IMG/VR virus record: IMGVR_UViG_3300031227_000212 | Location: 1 to 34,331 of that record | DNA length: 34,331 nucleotides | Strand: one strand, 5' to 3' | Origin: a virus | Shown here: positions 6,998-14,610 of the stretch, one piece after another | Layout: each line of letters starts with the position of its first letter | Numbering within the stretch: position 1 is the first letter of the stretch | Position numbers and translations under genes: made by a program | The notes under the pieces: generated by a model | What the model was told of the DNA's origin: nothing | What the model saw: the letters and a program-made list of their open reading frames with translations, nothing else | Databases searched by the model: none

Positions 6998-8307
6998 TAC
7001 TTATCTCCTTGTAACTTTGCCATTCGTGCCATAGCAGAAGCATATATTTCTGTAGTTTTCTCACAGCCCATAACAAGTAACTTCATTTGATACCCCGCTG
7101 CAATCAAAGCACCAGAACCCATACAAGGATCAATCATGTACTGAGCAGGTAAACAGACTCTTGAAATTAATTCCTTGCAAAGTGCAACAGGTTTTTCTGC
7201 TTGGTGCGTACGTTCGGCAGTTGGAACTTTATCACAGTAAAGCAATTCCGATTTTCCTGGTAGTACAAATCTTGATGCATCTTTTCTGGCGAACAGAATA
7301 AACTCATACGATGTTGTGAACCATCGTTCAGGTTGATTGTTATGGTGTGATACTGGTTTAGCCCAAATCAAAGGACGCGGAGCTACGAGCCAACCATGTG
7401 ATGCCATTTGTTCTGACAACCACCAAAAGTTTCCTGGAGCACAGAAAATAAACGCATGAGCTGTATCTTTAGTAATACGGAAAGACTCTCTGGCTAAATA
7501 AATCATTAAGTCTTTAGATTCTTCTTCGTCATCAGTGTACGTAGCATACTGACTCATTTCTCCACCAGTTTCACCACCTAATGTGTAACCTGTTTTATCT
7601 ATACCGATTCCGTAGGGAGGATCAGTAAAGAAGAGGTCAATTGAATCCGAGGGGATAGTCTTGACGTAATCCTCTGCTAACTTATTAACAAGTATTACTT
7701 TATCAGTCCTGTTTACTACACTCTCATAACTTGTTAATGCTTCCATCTGATTATTCGTTCGTTCAATAGTCTTAACAGCTTTCTTTATATCTGATTTTGT
7801 TTTACATGCAGCAAGATTAGGAAACATGCGTACAGCTTCGGCTATCTTGATATCATCAATAATTGAGCCTTTTGTTTTGCCCGTCATAGTCGCTGCATCA
7901 TTAAGAGTAAAGCCTCCCTTTCTTCCCTGCGTAGGAACACCATGTCGCTTCTGCTTTATATCAATAAGATCAGCAATAGCAATCGCTTCTTCCGCTGGTG
8001 TAAGAGCCTTACGCTGTACATTCTCTTCTAGTTCAAGTTCACGCATTAGTAATGGATCAACCGTATCTCTGTAACAAGCTCTAACGTCACGGCCCATAAG
8101 CAGACATGCCGCAAGTCGTCTACCTCCAGCTATGAGGATATTATTTCTATTGATTACAATGGGTTGAATCTGCCCAAGCGTTTGAATAGAAGTAACCATG
8201 TCTTTAATTTTTCCTAACTCTTTTCTATGCCTCGGAAGATCATCACTAATTTTTACTTTGGCAGGACTAAGTGTAAAGATAAACTTTTCATTAATTGTCT
8301 CAGGCAT
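6997..8307 (-). CDS. ParB/Srx-like N-terminus fused to DNA methyltransferase
   Basis: Residues 15-115 match the ParB N-terminal (ParB/Srx) domain: GQIQPIVINRNNILIAGGRR at 45-64 and ENVQRKALTPAEEA at 95-108. A helical part follows to about 200. Residues 203-436 form an amino-methyltransferase: the catalytic motif DPPYG is at 229-233 and the AdoMet-binding DPCMGSG at 393-399. Catalytic motif first and AdoMet motif last is the beta-type order, used by N6-adenine or N4-cytosine enzymes. The likely job is to modify phage DNA against host restriction, with the ParB part guiding or powering it. No restriction endonuclease partner is adjacent. AGGAG precedes the ATG; the start overlaps the previous stop. 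Confidence 0.9.
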   Translation of the reverse strand: MPETINEKFIFTLSPAKVKISDDLPRHRKELGKIKDMVTSIQTLGQIQPIVINRNNILIAGGRRLAACLLMGRDVRACYRDTVDPLLMRELELEENVQRKALTPAEEAIAIADLIDIKQKRHGVPTQGRKGGFTLNDAATMTGKTKGSIIDDIKIAEAVRMFPNLAACKTKSDIKKAVKTIERTNNQMEALTSYESVVNRTDKVILVNKLAEDYVKTIPSDSIDLFFTDPPYGIGIDKTGYTLGGETGGEMSQYATYTDDEEESKDLMIYLARESFRITKDTAHAFIFCAPGNFWWLSEQMASHGWLVAPRPLIWAKPVSHHNNQPERWFTTSYEFILFARKDASRFVLPGKSELLYCDKVPTAERTHQAEKPVALCKELISRVCLPAQYMIDPCMGSGALIAAGYQMKLLVMGCEKTTEIYASAMARMAKLQGDK

Positions 8308-8623
8308 TTGAATCTCCTATTCTACAGTCGTATTTGTCAAGCAAATCTGCAAACCATTGTGGATGTTTATAACTAGAAAAATTAACTAAATTCCGTAAGT
8401 CACATCGTTTAGTACCACTGGAAGTTAACGCAACTCTTAGTTCATTAAGCAATTGATCGTGGACACAAATTTTATAGTCTCTTATATCGTGTTCTGAGAA
8501 TCGCATTTCCGAATAATAAATATCTGTATTTGTTCTTACTGCATAACGAATATAAAAGTCATCTTCGTCGATACTAAAACTACACATTACTCTAACAACT
8601 TGTATGAACTCAGTTATTTCCAC
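8300..8623 (-). CDS. hypothetical protein (107 aa), GTG start
   Basis: Unrecognised. The start is GTG, with AAGGAGG six bases before it and no competing ATG. The first 55 residues look strand-rich (FSIDEDDFYIRYAVRT) and the rest helical, ending in an acidic tail. It overlaps the methyltransferase start by 8 bases, so translation of the two is coupled. No catalytic or metal-binding pattern is visible. Confidence 0.65.
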   Translation of the reverse strand: MEITEFIQVVRVMCSFSIDEDDFYIRYAVRTNTDIYYSEMRFSEHDIRDYKICVHDQLLNELRVALTSSGTKRCDLRNLVNFSSYKHPQWFADLLDKYDCRIGDSNA

Positions 8624-8914
8624 CTAATTCCCTCCTTTCTTTCTACCAATACTATTTTGAGCTGCTATTATGGCATTAAATTCTTCTTGTGTTGGTGCAG
8701 GAATAAAACGGAACTTACTAAAAGCTGTTTCGCATTCCTCTTTATCCACATCGGAACAGACAAGAGACATAACGTACTTATCTCCTTGTCGATTAGTTGC
8801 CATGATACTGTAATACTGTAAACCTTCAATATTGCTAACTCTAAAAATTCCATCAATACCTAGGATATCTACCTTTTGCTCCGGCGGAAATGCTTCTGTT
8901 AACAATTGCCCCAT
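8624..8914 (-). CDS. hypothetical protein (96 aa)
   Basis: Unrecognised. The product is mixed alpha/beta (VDILGIDGIFRVSNI, YYSIMATNRQGDKYVMSLV) with a helical C-terminal third ending RKKGGN. Its ATG overlaps the TAA of the upstream gene (TAATG), and GAGGA lies 10 bases upstream. It abuts the next gene directly. No motif gives a function. Confidence 0.65.
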   Translation of the reverse strand: MGQLLTEAFPPEQKVDILGIDGIFRVSNIEGLQYYSIMATNRQGDKYVMSLVCSDVDKEECETAFSKFRFIPAPTQEEFNAIIAAQNSIGRKKGGN

Positions 8915-9180
8915 TAGTCTTCATCCTCCTCAACTTTTACTGATTCTCTAAGTAAAATCATATCCTTTTGTTTCAGCCCAAGCATTTTCATTAAGGATTT
9001 TTCTTCGGGTGACAGGGAAAGGGTCACTTTTTGACCTTTCTGACTCGATGCTTTCTTCTTAGGGTACGTTGACGGTAACGCCATATCTTCAGCTCTACGA
9101 GCACGGTAAATACTAATGTATTCTGCTTGTTGTTCTGGAGAAGACGCACCAAAATTAGTGTATAAATTTTCAAGTCGCAT
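8914..9180 (-). CDS. hypothetical protein (88 aa)
   Basis: Unrecognised. It is a polar, mostly helical protein with a basic central linker (KKKASSQKGQKV) and an acidic C-terminus. The SPEEKSLMKMLGLKQKDMILLRE segment at about 56-78, split by a short loop, could be a small helix-turn-helix-like pair. The linker codons contain one copy of the recurrent GGTCA-N5-TGACC palindrome (9022-9036). The start has GGAGAGGAAG about 8 bases upstream. Confidence 0.6.
   Translation of the reverse strand: MRLENLYTNFGASSPEQQAEYISIYRARRAEDMALPSTYPKKKASSQKGQKVTLSLSPEEKSLMKMLGLKQKDMILLRESVKVEEDED
9022..9036. promoter_or_regulatory. 15-bp palindrome GGTCA-N5-TGACC, copy 1 (inside a gene)
   Basis: GGTCACTTTTTGACC followed by TTTCTGAC matches the intergenic copies at 18711, 24429, 25508 and 28630, including the flank. 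This copy is within coding DNA and deviates at the inner bases, so it could be chance. The shared TTTCTGA flank makes that less likely. Confidence 0.4.
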
Positions 9181-9183
9181 TTG

Positions 9184-9357
9184 TTATTCTTCCTCTCCTT
9201 CTTTAAAGACTAATGCTATACGATCAGGAACATCAACATCTTTTCGAATATAAAAACCACCAAAAATTGAGCCGTTAAGTTTACCAAATGTATAATGTTT
9301 AGTTCCCTTTTTACCTACAACTCTATCATATATAATAGTAAAAGTTCTCGTTTTCAT
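9184..9357 (-). CDS. hypothetical small protein (57 aa)
   Basis: Unrecognised. I chose the ATG at 9357, with GAGGAG 5 bases before it, rather than the in-frame TTG 15 bases upstream. The protein is small and strand-rich (TRTFTIIYDRVV, KHYTFGKLNG, FGGFYIRKDV, RIALVFKEG), which fits a small beta barrel such as an OB- or SH3-like fold. Its ATG overlaps the TAA region of the 53-codon gene upstream. Confidence 0.65.
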   Translation of the reverse strand: MKTRTFTIIYDRVVGKKGTKHYTFGKLNGSIFGGFYIRKDVDVPDRIALVFKEGEEE

Positions 9358-9359
9358 AA

Positions 9360-9521
9360 TTACTCCTCGCAAGAATGTCTAAGTTTACAAACAATACACC
9401 ATGAACCAACACCTAAACCACAATAAACAGGTTCTACGTCTTCTTTATCAAGACTATTAAAGTGATGGCTCAGCAAATTCTCTTCCCTGCGTTGTGCTTT
9501 CTCCTGATACTCTTTGCTCAT
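9360..9521 (-). CDS. small cysteine-containing protein (53 aa)
   Basis: This short gene starts MSKEYQEKAQRREENLL and ends with a cysteine cluster: C34, C42, C45 and C51 in CGLGVGSWCIVCKLRHSC. That pattern suggests metal binding. GTGAGG precedes the ATG at about 5 bases. It overlaps the upstream zinc-finger gene by 65 bases in another frame, which is unusually long for this genome, so its start may be further in. The stop lies 2 bases before the next ATG. Confidence 0.5.
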   Translation of the reverse strand: MSKEYQEKAQRREENLLSHHFNSLDKEDVEPVYCGLGVGSWCIVCKLRHSCEE

Positions 9522-9654
9522 TTGCCTCACGCTTCCTTTCTACTTCTACTGTACAACTCCCATTACAGTTAAAACATATATGCCTACCATAGCCAAGTAA
9601 AGTAACATAGCCTAAACCGTTACAAAATCTACACGTAATTGTATATAACTGCAT
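9457..9654 (-). CDS. small zinc-finger protein with DnaJ-like CxxCxG pairs (65 aa)
   Basis: Starting at the ATG at 9654 (AGGAGG 5 bases upstream) the protein reads MQLYTITCRFCNGLG and then CFNCNGSC, two CxxCxG units about 20 residues apart. This is a minimal DnaJ-type zinc knuckle, followed by a charged tail. An alternative ATG at 9711, also with a GGAG site, would add 19 mostly hydrophobic residues encoded inside the hairpin at 9668-9749. The long form would be a membrane-anchored version. Zinc binding is confident; the target is unknown. Confidence 0.7.
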   Translation of the reverse strand: MQLYTITCRFCNGLGYVTLLGYGRHICFNCNGSCTVEVERKREANEQRVSGESTTQGREFAEPSL

Positions 9655-9667
9655 TAATCCTCCTATA

Positions 9668-9749
9668 ATGAGGAGAAGCAGGAGAGTGCCATCTTCAGAG
9701 TCCCCACTCATCTGCTCTCCTATCTCCCGAGTTTAAAGCTTCTCCTCAT
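9668..9749 (-). promoter_or_regulatory. nested inverted repeat in the leader of the zinc-finger gene
   Basis: ATGAGGAGAAGC (9668-9679) and GCTTCTCCTCAT (9738-9749) are perfect 12-bp complements, and GGAGAG/CTCTCC (9681-9686/9715-9720) pair inside them. On the minus-strand transcript the 3' arm ends 13 bases before the start codon, next to AGGAGG. The element also contains an alternative start (9711) with its own ribosome-binding site. It could process or attenuate the message after the SSB-like gene, or switch between two starts. There is no T-run for a classic terminator. Confidence 0.55.
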
Positions 9750-9759
9750 AGTAGTTTAG

Positions 9760-10302
9760 TTAAAACATTTTGCTTGCGTTTGCACGGTTCACCTGATTTC
9801 TAAACCGACCCTGCCATTCGTCGATATCAACATCAAGATCAGCTTCTACACCAATCCAGGACTGCTCCGCTAAAGCTGTGGCAATTGTATTCGGTGTTGC
9901 CATATCAATACCAAGGTTATTCTGGAAATCCTGAAGCATGTTAATTTTACTCTGCCGCTTATTACCTTTACCAGATTTCGTAGTCAAATTCTCATCACCG
10001 GATTTCGGTAACCAGTTTCTGAAATACACATGAGCACCATCAATAGGACTTTCACCATCTGACATAACACCACCATTATCATGAAGGCAGAAAGTCCAAG
10101 TGATGCAATACTTAGACGGCTCAAATTTAATCTCTGTAGCTACACCATGATAAGTTCCCTTAGCAATCAAAGGATCAGGTTTATACTCCTCACGCACATC
10201 AAAATTCAGGTCAGTCAAAGACCTCCCTTCGTATTCGCCTTCTTCTTCAGGTTCAGCAATACCTTCCAACAATTCATCATCAGTCTTTTGTTTCTTCGCC
10301 AT
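9760..10302 (-). CDS. probable ssDNA-binding protein of the Sak4 recombination module
   Basis: This 180-residue protein has an acidic N-terminus (EEEGEYEG). A central strand-rich domain follows (GTYHGVATEIKFEPSKYC, TWTFCLH, AHVYFRNWLP), and then a helical and acidic C-terminal part. Proteins of this character (DUF669-like or OB-fold SSB-like) commonly sit next to Sak4-type ATPases in phage genomes, as here. The likely role is to coat single-stranded DNA during replication and annealing. AAAAGGAG precedes the ATG. The SSB assignment rests on context and fold character, without a diagnostic motif. Confidence 0.55.
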   Translation of the reverse strand: MAKKQKTDDELLEGIAEPEEEGEYEGRSLTDLNFDVREEYKPDPLIAKGTYHGVATEIKFEPSKYCITWTFCLHDNGGVMSDGESPIDGAHVYFRNWLPKSGDENLTTKSGKGNKRQSKINMLQDFQNNLGIDMATPNTIATALAEQSWIGVEADLDVDIDEWQGRFRNQVNRANASKMF

Positions 10303-10360
10303 TGTGTAATCTCCTTTTGTTAGTAAGTTATTTATTAGTTACTACTTTACTTTCCTCCTC

Positions 10361-11107
10361 TCACTTCTTTTTCTTGCCTGTAATATATGCATTAAGTTCA
10401 GCGTAATCATTCGGTATCATATCAGGAAGTAACCTAGCTTTACCTGATAATCTTGATCGACCATGATTTCTACCGATCGGAACAGTTTGTATAAGCCAAG
10501 TAGTCTCGCCTTCTTTTCTCCTATGCGTGTGATAGTAGACCTCATGAAAATACGCCGGAATATCTGCTGATAACGAACCAGTAAAGTTTGGTTCAACACC
10601 GACGACTGCTCCATCCTCATCTTTCAGGATATCAACATGCGCAATCAATATCAGATTACATTCAAGATTAATCAACTGACGTAATCTTCCTTCCATCAGA
10701 TTCTTTACCATACCGTAATGCACGTTCCAGATGGGTCCACCAGTAGGACTGCGCTTTGCGTCAAGCTGCATAGCACGTTCCATACAGACGTCTGTCATAG
10801 CTGAAACATTATCCACAACAACAGTTTGATATTCTCCCTTGCTACCATCCATACGTGTTTCTGCTTTAAGACACCTTTTCATTTTACCTAAGTCTACTTC
10901 GAACTTACCCCAACCCATGGCAGATATATCGTACTGCTCATAGTCAAAGTCAAGTCCTCTATAGGAAATGATCTCCTTTCCAAAGTCAAAGACAAATCCT
11001 GGTGTTGGAAAGCTTGAGGCAAAGATACTTTTACCCTCACCACTTTCCCCAACAGACATTACCTTCAACCACTCAGTTTCTATGCTTACATCCTTTGCAC
11101 TGGGCAT
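10361..11107 (-). CDS. Sak4-like RecA-fold ATPase (single-strand annealing/recombination)
   Basis: This 248-residue P-loop ATPase has Walker A GESGEGKS at 20-27, a Walker B strand TVVVDN at 95-100, and a sensor strand LILIAHVD at 152-159. A strand-rich C-terminal part and a lysine tail follow. Size and motif layout match the AAA_24/Sak4 group of phage RecA-core proteins, which promote single-strand annealing together with a phage SSB. The SSB candidate follows 58 bases downstream, and a Cas4-like nuclease lies upstream. Only a weak GGAGG site, about 11 bases away, precedes the ATG; translation may depend on the 1-base overlap with the upstream gene. Confidence 0.85.
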   Translation of the reverse strand: MPSAKDVSIETEWLKVMSVGESGEGKSIFASSFPTPGFVFDFGKEIISYRGLDFDYEQYDISAMGWGKFEVDLGKMKRCLKAETRMDGSKGEYQTVVVDNVSAMTDVCMERAMQLDAKRSPTGGPIWNVHYGMVKNLMEGRLRQLINLECNLILIAHVDILKDEDGAVVGVEPNFTGSLSADIPAYFHEVYYHTHRRKEGETTWLIQTVPIGRNHGRSRLSGKARLLPDMIPNDYAELNAYITGKKKK

Positions 11108-11331
11108 TACTTTTTAACCTCCTCTGCTTTCTTTGCACATTCAATTCTTCCTACATAATTCCCTTGGTCAAAAAATGTTAAAAGTACTGTGGTACATGTA
11201 AGAATTTTAAGCCAGACCTCTCGTTCAAATGGAAGTGTTACGTCCTGATCTATGGCATCCTGACATGTAACTTCTAATTCTTCAATTTGTGCTTTAATTA
11301 GTTTCCGTTGAGCTAATAAAGTTTCCAGCAT
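11107..11331 (-). CDS. hypothetical helical protein (74 aa)
   Basis: Unrecognised. It starts with a heptad-like helix (MLETLLAQRKLIKAQIEELE, residues 1-20) and continues helical, ending KKAEEVKK, so it is probably a coiled coil. It overlaps its neighbours by one base at each end (TAATG at its start), tying it to the Sak4 gene. No strong ribosome-binding site is present, so translational coupling is likely. Confidence 0.6.
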   Translation of the reverse strand: MLETLLAQRKLIKAQIEELEVTCQDAIDQDVTLPFEREVWLKILTCTTVLLTFFDQGNYVGRIECAKKAEEVKK

Positions 11332-11627
11332 TAAATTGCACCATCTATAATTTTTTGAATTTCTTCTTCAGTCGGTGCAAGTTTCCAAAATGCTAAGCAA
11401 GCAAAATGAGCAATCTTAGCCATATCTCTAAGAGATTCAAGATGACCACGACGGTTAGTATCAATTCGATCTGCGTAACGTTTAACTGAATCCATACATT
11501 GAGTTGCAGTCCATTTTTCTACTGGATCAAATGGAGAATCTCCGTACTGATTTACAGTATAATTTTCAATATGGTTTTTTATGATCCAAGCAAAATTTGT
11601 AAACTCTTCTTGTCTATTACTCATCAT
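11331..11627 (-). CDS. hypothetical all-helical protein (98 aa)
   Basis: I chose the ATG at 11627, with GGAGGTA directly upstream and a TAATG overlap with the ThyX gene. A start 21 bases further upstream has no such site. The protein is helical with several aromatic and charged positions (ENYTVNQYGDSPFDPVEKW, RYADRID, RDMAKIAHFACLAFWKL). The pattern and position next to thyX would suit a MazG-like nucleotide pyrophosphohydrolase, but the EExxE metal motifs are not clear, so this is only a possibility. Confidence 0.6.
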   Translation of the reverse strand: MMSNRQEEFTNFAWIIKNHIENYTVNQYGDSPFDPVEKWTATQCMDSVKRYADRIDTNRRGHLESLRDMAKIAHFACLAFWKLAPTEEEIQKIIDGAI

Positions 11628-12559
11628 TACCTCCAAGCATCCATACACCGTGCTCTTAATTGGCTAGGCATAAAGCATAAAAGATCGTCAAAGAATGGAG
11701 TCATAAGCTCTCGCATCTGAGGATGTGCAGCAGGATCGTCTCGCATCTTCTTAATCCACATCCATTCTTTCAGTGATGCAGTAATTACTAATTCTGTCTT
11801 AAGAGAGTTAGGTAATACTGCTCTTGCCTGTTGTGGTTTCCATCCACACTTACGGAGACATTTGTAAATTCTTGAACTGATTGCCATAGCGTAGTACCAC
11901 AAGCCATCAGTAAATTTCCACTCCAACCGCCACTGAAAGAATGACTTATATCTACCTGGTCTAATACGACTCCACATAGGTATAATAAACTTTGTCAATC
12001 CTCCATAGTCACAATACCTTGACGATTCCTGTGAAGGAGACATTGGTCGATGTCGTACTGCCTCGTGCGAAACACCCCTGTCACAAACGAATCTAGCAGT
12101 AAGGGCCAATAACTCTGTATGTCCGTGCGCCATAACAATTTTTACAACATCCATTTCTTCTATTTTGACGTAGAGGGCAGCCTTCCAAGAGGGATAAGCA
12201 GTTTCCCACTCCTCAAACGCTCGTAAGTTGCCCGCTACGTATAAAGAACTATGGATAGAAACAAAATTTAAAAATGGCCAGTTCGTAGTAAGAGCACTAA
12301 AAAATGATTTATTTATCAAGTCACCAAAGTCTGTATACATACGAACTTCCCATGAATGTTCTAGTACAGACCTATGTCCTGTAACTCTTCTTGCTTTAGT
12401 AAAAGCATGCGCAGAAGTACTTGTAATTTTAGCTTCACTCTTATAGCATACTCTTCCTGCTTCTTCAATTAAATAATCTGGATCTTTGTCATATGAATGC
12501 TGAAGGTCAGGACGCCAATGAGCACACATAATGTCTGATGAAGGTCTTAGAAATAACAT
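11627..12559 (-). CDS. thyX: flavin-dependent thymidylate synthase ThyX
   Basis: The 310-residue product carries the ThyX signature RHRPMSPSQESSRY at residues 169-182 and the HRSVLEHS segment at 62-69. ThyX makes dTMP from dUMP with FAD and NADPH, using methylene-tetrahydrofolate as carbon donor. Phages use it to supply thymidine for genome synthesis. AGGAGG lies six bases before the ATG at 12559; an in-frame ATG 24 bases earlier overlaps that site and is unlikely. It is somewhat longer than typical bacterial ThyX, as is common in phages. It sits between an HD hydrolase and recombination genes. Confidence 0.93.
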   Translation of the reverse strand: MLFLRPSSDIMCAHWRPDLQHSYDKDPDYLIEEAGRVCYKSEAKITSTSAHAFTKARRVTGHRSVLEHSWEVRMYTDFGDLINKSFFSALTTNWPFLNFVSIHSSLYVAGNLRAFEEWETAYPSWKAALYVKIEEMDVVKIVMAHGHTELLALTARFVCDRGVSHEAVRHRPMSPSQESSRYCDYGGLTKFIIPMWSRIRPGRYKSFFQWRLEWKFTDGLWYYAMAISSRIYKCLRKCGWKPQQARAVLPNSLKTELVITASLKEWMWIKKMRDDPAAHPQMRELMTPFFDDLLCFMPSQLRARCMDAWR

Positions 12560-12570
12560 TTGTTCCCTCC

Positions 12571-12759
12571 TTATACATCCCATATCTTGTCAAAATATTT
12601 TCCACAGCGTTCACAGTACCAGCCTGTAACTTCTGTACCAGCTGCACAACCTCTATCTAGATAATGTCTGTATAAGCAAATAGATCTGTGACCAAATAAC
12701 TTACACAACAAATTTTTGAACGCTCTAAGTATATCCGCACCAATGAATTTAAGTTTCAT
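12571..12759 (-). CDS. small CxxC zinc protein (62 aa)
   Basis: The N-terminal half is a basic, hydrophobic helix (MKLKFIGADILRAFKNLLCK) followed by GHRS, and the C-terminal half has WYCERCGKYF, a zinc-ribbon-like knuckle. Other cysteines at about 18, 28 and 38 could complete a metal site. I chose ATG 12759 with GAGGT about 6 bases upstream; the codon before it is GTG. It overlaps the HD gene by 11 bases. Role unknown. Confidence 0.65.
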   Translation of the reverse strand: MKLKFIGADILRAFKNLLCKLFGHRSICLYRHYLDRGCAAGTEVTGWYCERCGKYFDKIWDV

Positions 12760-13444
12760 CACTTACCTCAACCAAGTACGTCGCTTCCATATCAGCTATT
12801 TGCAATATACTAATAAGTTGCGATTCTTTTATTGCATCATTATATGCATACTTCTGATAAACTGAATCTCCTAAGTCCCACGCTCCCATATGCCAACGTA
12901 TAGCAAGCACTTCATCAGTATTTAAAGTAACAAATTTACTAGCAAAGTATAAAGACTTTTCACCATGGCCTATAGGTAACGTATCTTCGACTATATAGTT
13001 TCTAACATAAGGAGGAATTCTATTATCGTTATTGTAACTCTTTAGCATGAAATCGATAAGAACTCCTGCATATGCTTTGTTCATCTTAGCTGGGACTTTC
13101 AATCCAACATTACCCATTAGTGACTGCAAATAATTTGCTTGCGGCTTTGTAGGAGGCTCATCAATTTCTTTATAGTAATTTATTTTACAAAGATCATGAA
13201 GCATTGCTGCAATGGTAACTTCCCTACGAGAGAATATACTGTCGTAAGTTGCGTTTAATGCTATTGCACACAAAGTAACATTCAATGAGTGCCGTGCCAA
13301 TCCTCCAGGATATGCAAGATGATACTTTGTACTTGCTGGGGCAGTAAAGAAATCTGATGAGCACAAAAATTCTATTAGATTATCCATTCCTACGCGATCG
13401 GTTTCCTTTAACCTGCAAATAATTTCTTCTTTAACTATTTCCAT
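12749..13444 (-). CDS. HD-domain phosphohydrolase
   Basis: This 231-residue protein has the HD signature: RHSLNV with H52, MLHDLCKI with H83-D84, and a late LAIRWHMGAWD segment that is typical of phage HD proteins. Such enzymes bind divalent metal and hydrolyse phosphate esters of nucleotides or nucleic acids. Beside thyX a dNTP/NMP-directed role is plausible, and a YhaM-like 3' exonuclease role is an alternative. AAGGAGGG precedes the ATG. The fold call is confident; the substrate is not known. Confidence 0.82.
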   Translation of the reverse strand: MEIVKEEIICRLKETDRVGMDNLIEFLCSSDFFTAPASTKYHLAYPGGLARHSLNVTLCAIALNATYDSIFSRREVTIAAMLHDLCKINYYKEIDEPPTKPQANYLQSLMGNVGLKVPAKMNKAYAGVLIDFMLKSYNNDNRIPPYVRNYIVEDTLPIGHGEKSLYFASKFVTLNTDEVLAIRWHMGAWDLGDSVYQKYAYNDAIKESQLISILQIADMEATYLVEVSDET

Positions 13445-13453
13445 TATCCCTCC

Positions 13454-14389
13454 TTAGCTTTCATCAAGAACATCCCAGAAGTCAACGTGAAAACCTTCCA
13501 GGTTTAAATCTTCGAACGAAGCGTGTTGTTTACACAGTTTTAAATAAGGACATGCTCCATATCTGTAACAACTGTCAAAACTTTGTGTCCAAATACCACT
13601 TTGCCTACGTGCGTAAATATCTCCACAAGTATCAATAAAACCTAATTTCCATGCAGTGATATCATCATCAGTATACAACTGCGGTACTCTTCTATAATCG
13701 AATCTGGTCTTTCCCCAATTACCAGTTGCTTTAGATTTAGTCGCGCCAACGTAAGCGAATGAACATAAACATCCGCTGGGTTCAAAATCGAGAACCTTTT
13801 TTCCAGCATAAGAGTACCCAATTAACTGAGGACTTCTATTCGCTTCCATAATAACTTTAGCCAAATACCAACCAGTTGTTTTGAAATCCCAAATCCAGTT
13901 GACGTTATCCATTCTGACGCCTAAATCTATTTTACCTGTAAATGTAATAGGCGGTAATCCAGTTAAAAGATTTGCTTCAACTTGACTTTCAGGTTCTATA
14001 GGGCAGGAAAATTTTTGCTCCGTATGTAAAACTTCTATGTAATTACGATCATCACTGAAAAATTCGAGATACGCTTGAAATGCTTCTACTGCGGTGTTGT
14101 AATTTCTATAGTCATCAATGAATGTTTTCTTCTCTGTTTCTTTATCCCATACTTCTTTGCCGAGTTCCAATCCGGCAGAGAGTGCTTTGATGTGTGCATT
14201 CTGGTCTTCCGGCCAACCATTTTTAATAATATCTCTATGAAATCCTTCCTGAATACCATGCCAAGTAGAACCATATCGTAATGCTGTAGAGCCAAAGTCA
14301 GTTTGTAATCCCTTCTCATGTTGCAAAAAGAATTTCATCTGACATAAGCGATAAGTACTGCGTTTGGTATTATCTACGATTAATTCCAT
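13454..14389 (-). CDS. Cas4/RecB-like PD-(D/E)XK nuclease with Fe-S cysteines
   Basis: This 311-residue nuclease has the PD-(D/E)XK core: H44 in GSTWH, GKID with D155, WDFKTT with D168 and K170, and Q188-Y192 (QLIGY). One early cysteine (C16) and three C-terminal ones (C274, C280, C286 in CYRYGACPYLKLC) match the Fe-S arrangement of Cas4/AddB-type nucleases. Next to Sak4 ATPases such enzymes resect DNA ends to make recombinogenic single strands. AAGGAG lies 6 bases before the ATG. It is the first gene after a 358-base non-coding stretch. Confidence 0.88.
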   Translation of the reverse strand: MELIVDNTKRSTYRLCQMKFFLQHEKGLQTDFGSTALRYGSTWHGIQEGFHRDIIKNGWPEDQNAHIKALSAGLELGKEVWDKETEKKTFIDDYRNYNTAVEAFQAYLEFFSDDRNYIEVLHTEQKFSCPIEPESQVEANLLTGLPPITFTGKIDLGVRMDNVNWIWDFKTTGWYLAKVIMEANRSPQLIGYSYAGKKVLDFEPSGCLCSFAYVGATKSKATGNWGKTRFDYRRVPQLYTDDDITAWKLGFIDTCGDIYARRQSGIWTQSFDSCYRYGACPYLKLCKQHASFEDLNLEGFHVDFWDVLDES

Positions 14390-14403
14390 CTTTCACTCCT
14401 TAG

Positions 14404-14439
14404 TATAGGGGCAGAAGGTTGCTTTCTCCTGTCCCTATA
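14404..14439 (-). terminator. hairpin before the nuclease gene
   Basis: TATAGGGGCAG (14404-14414) pairs with CTGTCCCTATA (14429-14439), 11 pairs with one G-T, and a 14-base loop. It lies 15 bases upstream of the nuclease start codon on the minus strand, just before AAGGAG. No T-run follows in that direction, so an RNA-processing or translation-control stem is as likely as a terminator. Confidence 0.45.
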
Positions 14440-14610
14440 AGTTAAATACATATGTGTTTAGTCGCTAACTAACATTACTCTGAGTGAAACTACCTGAAAC
14501 TCTTACGAGCAATATGCCTTTTACTTCTTCACCCATATTCGCACCTGTCAAGTAGAGCAGTAACATCATGGTCTTGATCTGCAAGCTCGCAGTTACACAT
14601 ATTAATTAAA

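Noticed and set aside
14450-14610. Peptides of 23-34 codons in the recombination-operon gap
   Set aside because: One begins with MCNCELADQDHD and another with MMLLLYLTGANM, but neither has a convincing ribosome-binding site and both overlap each other.
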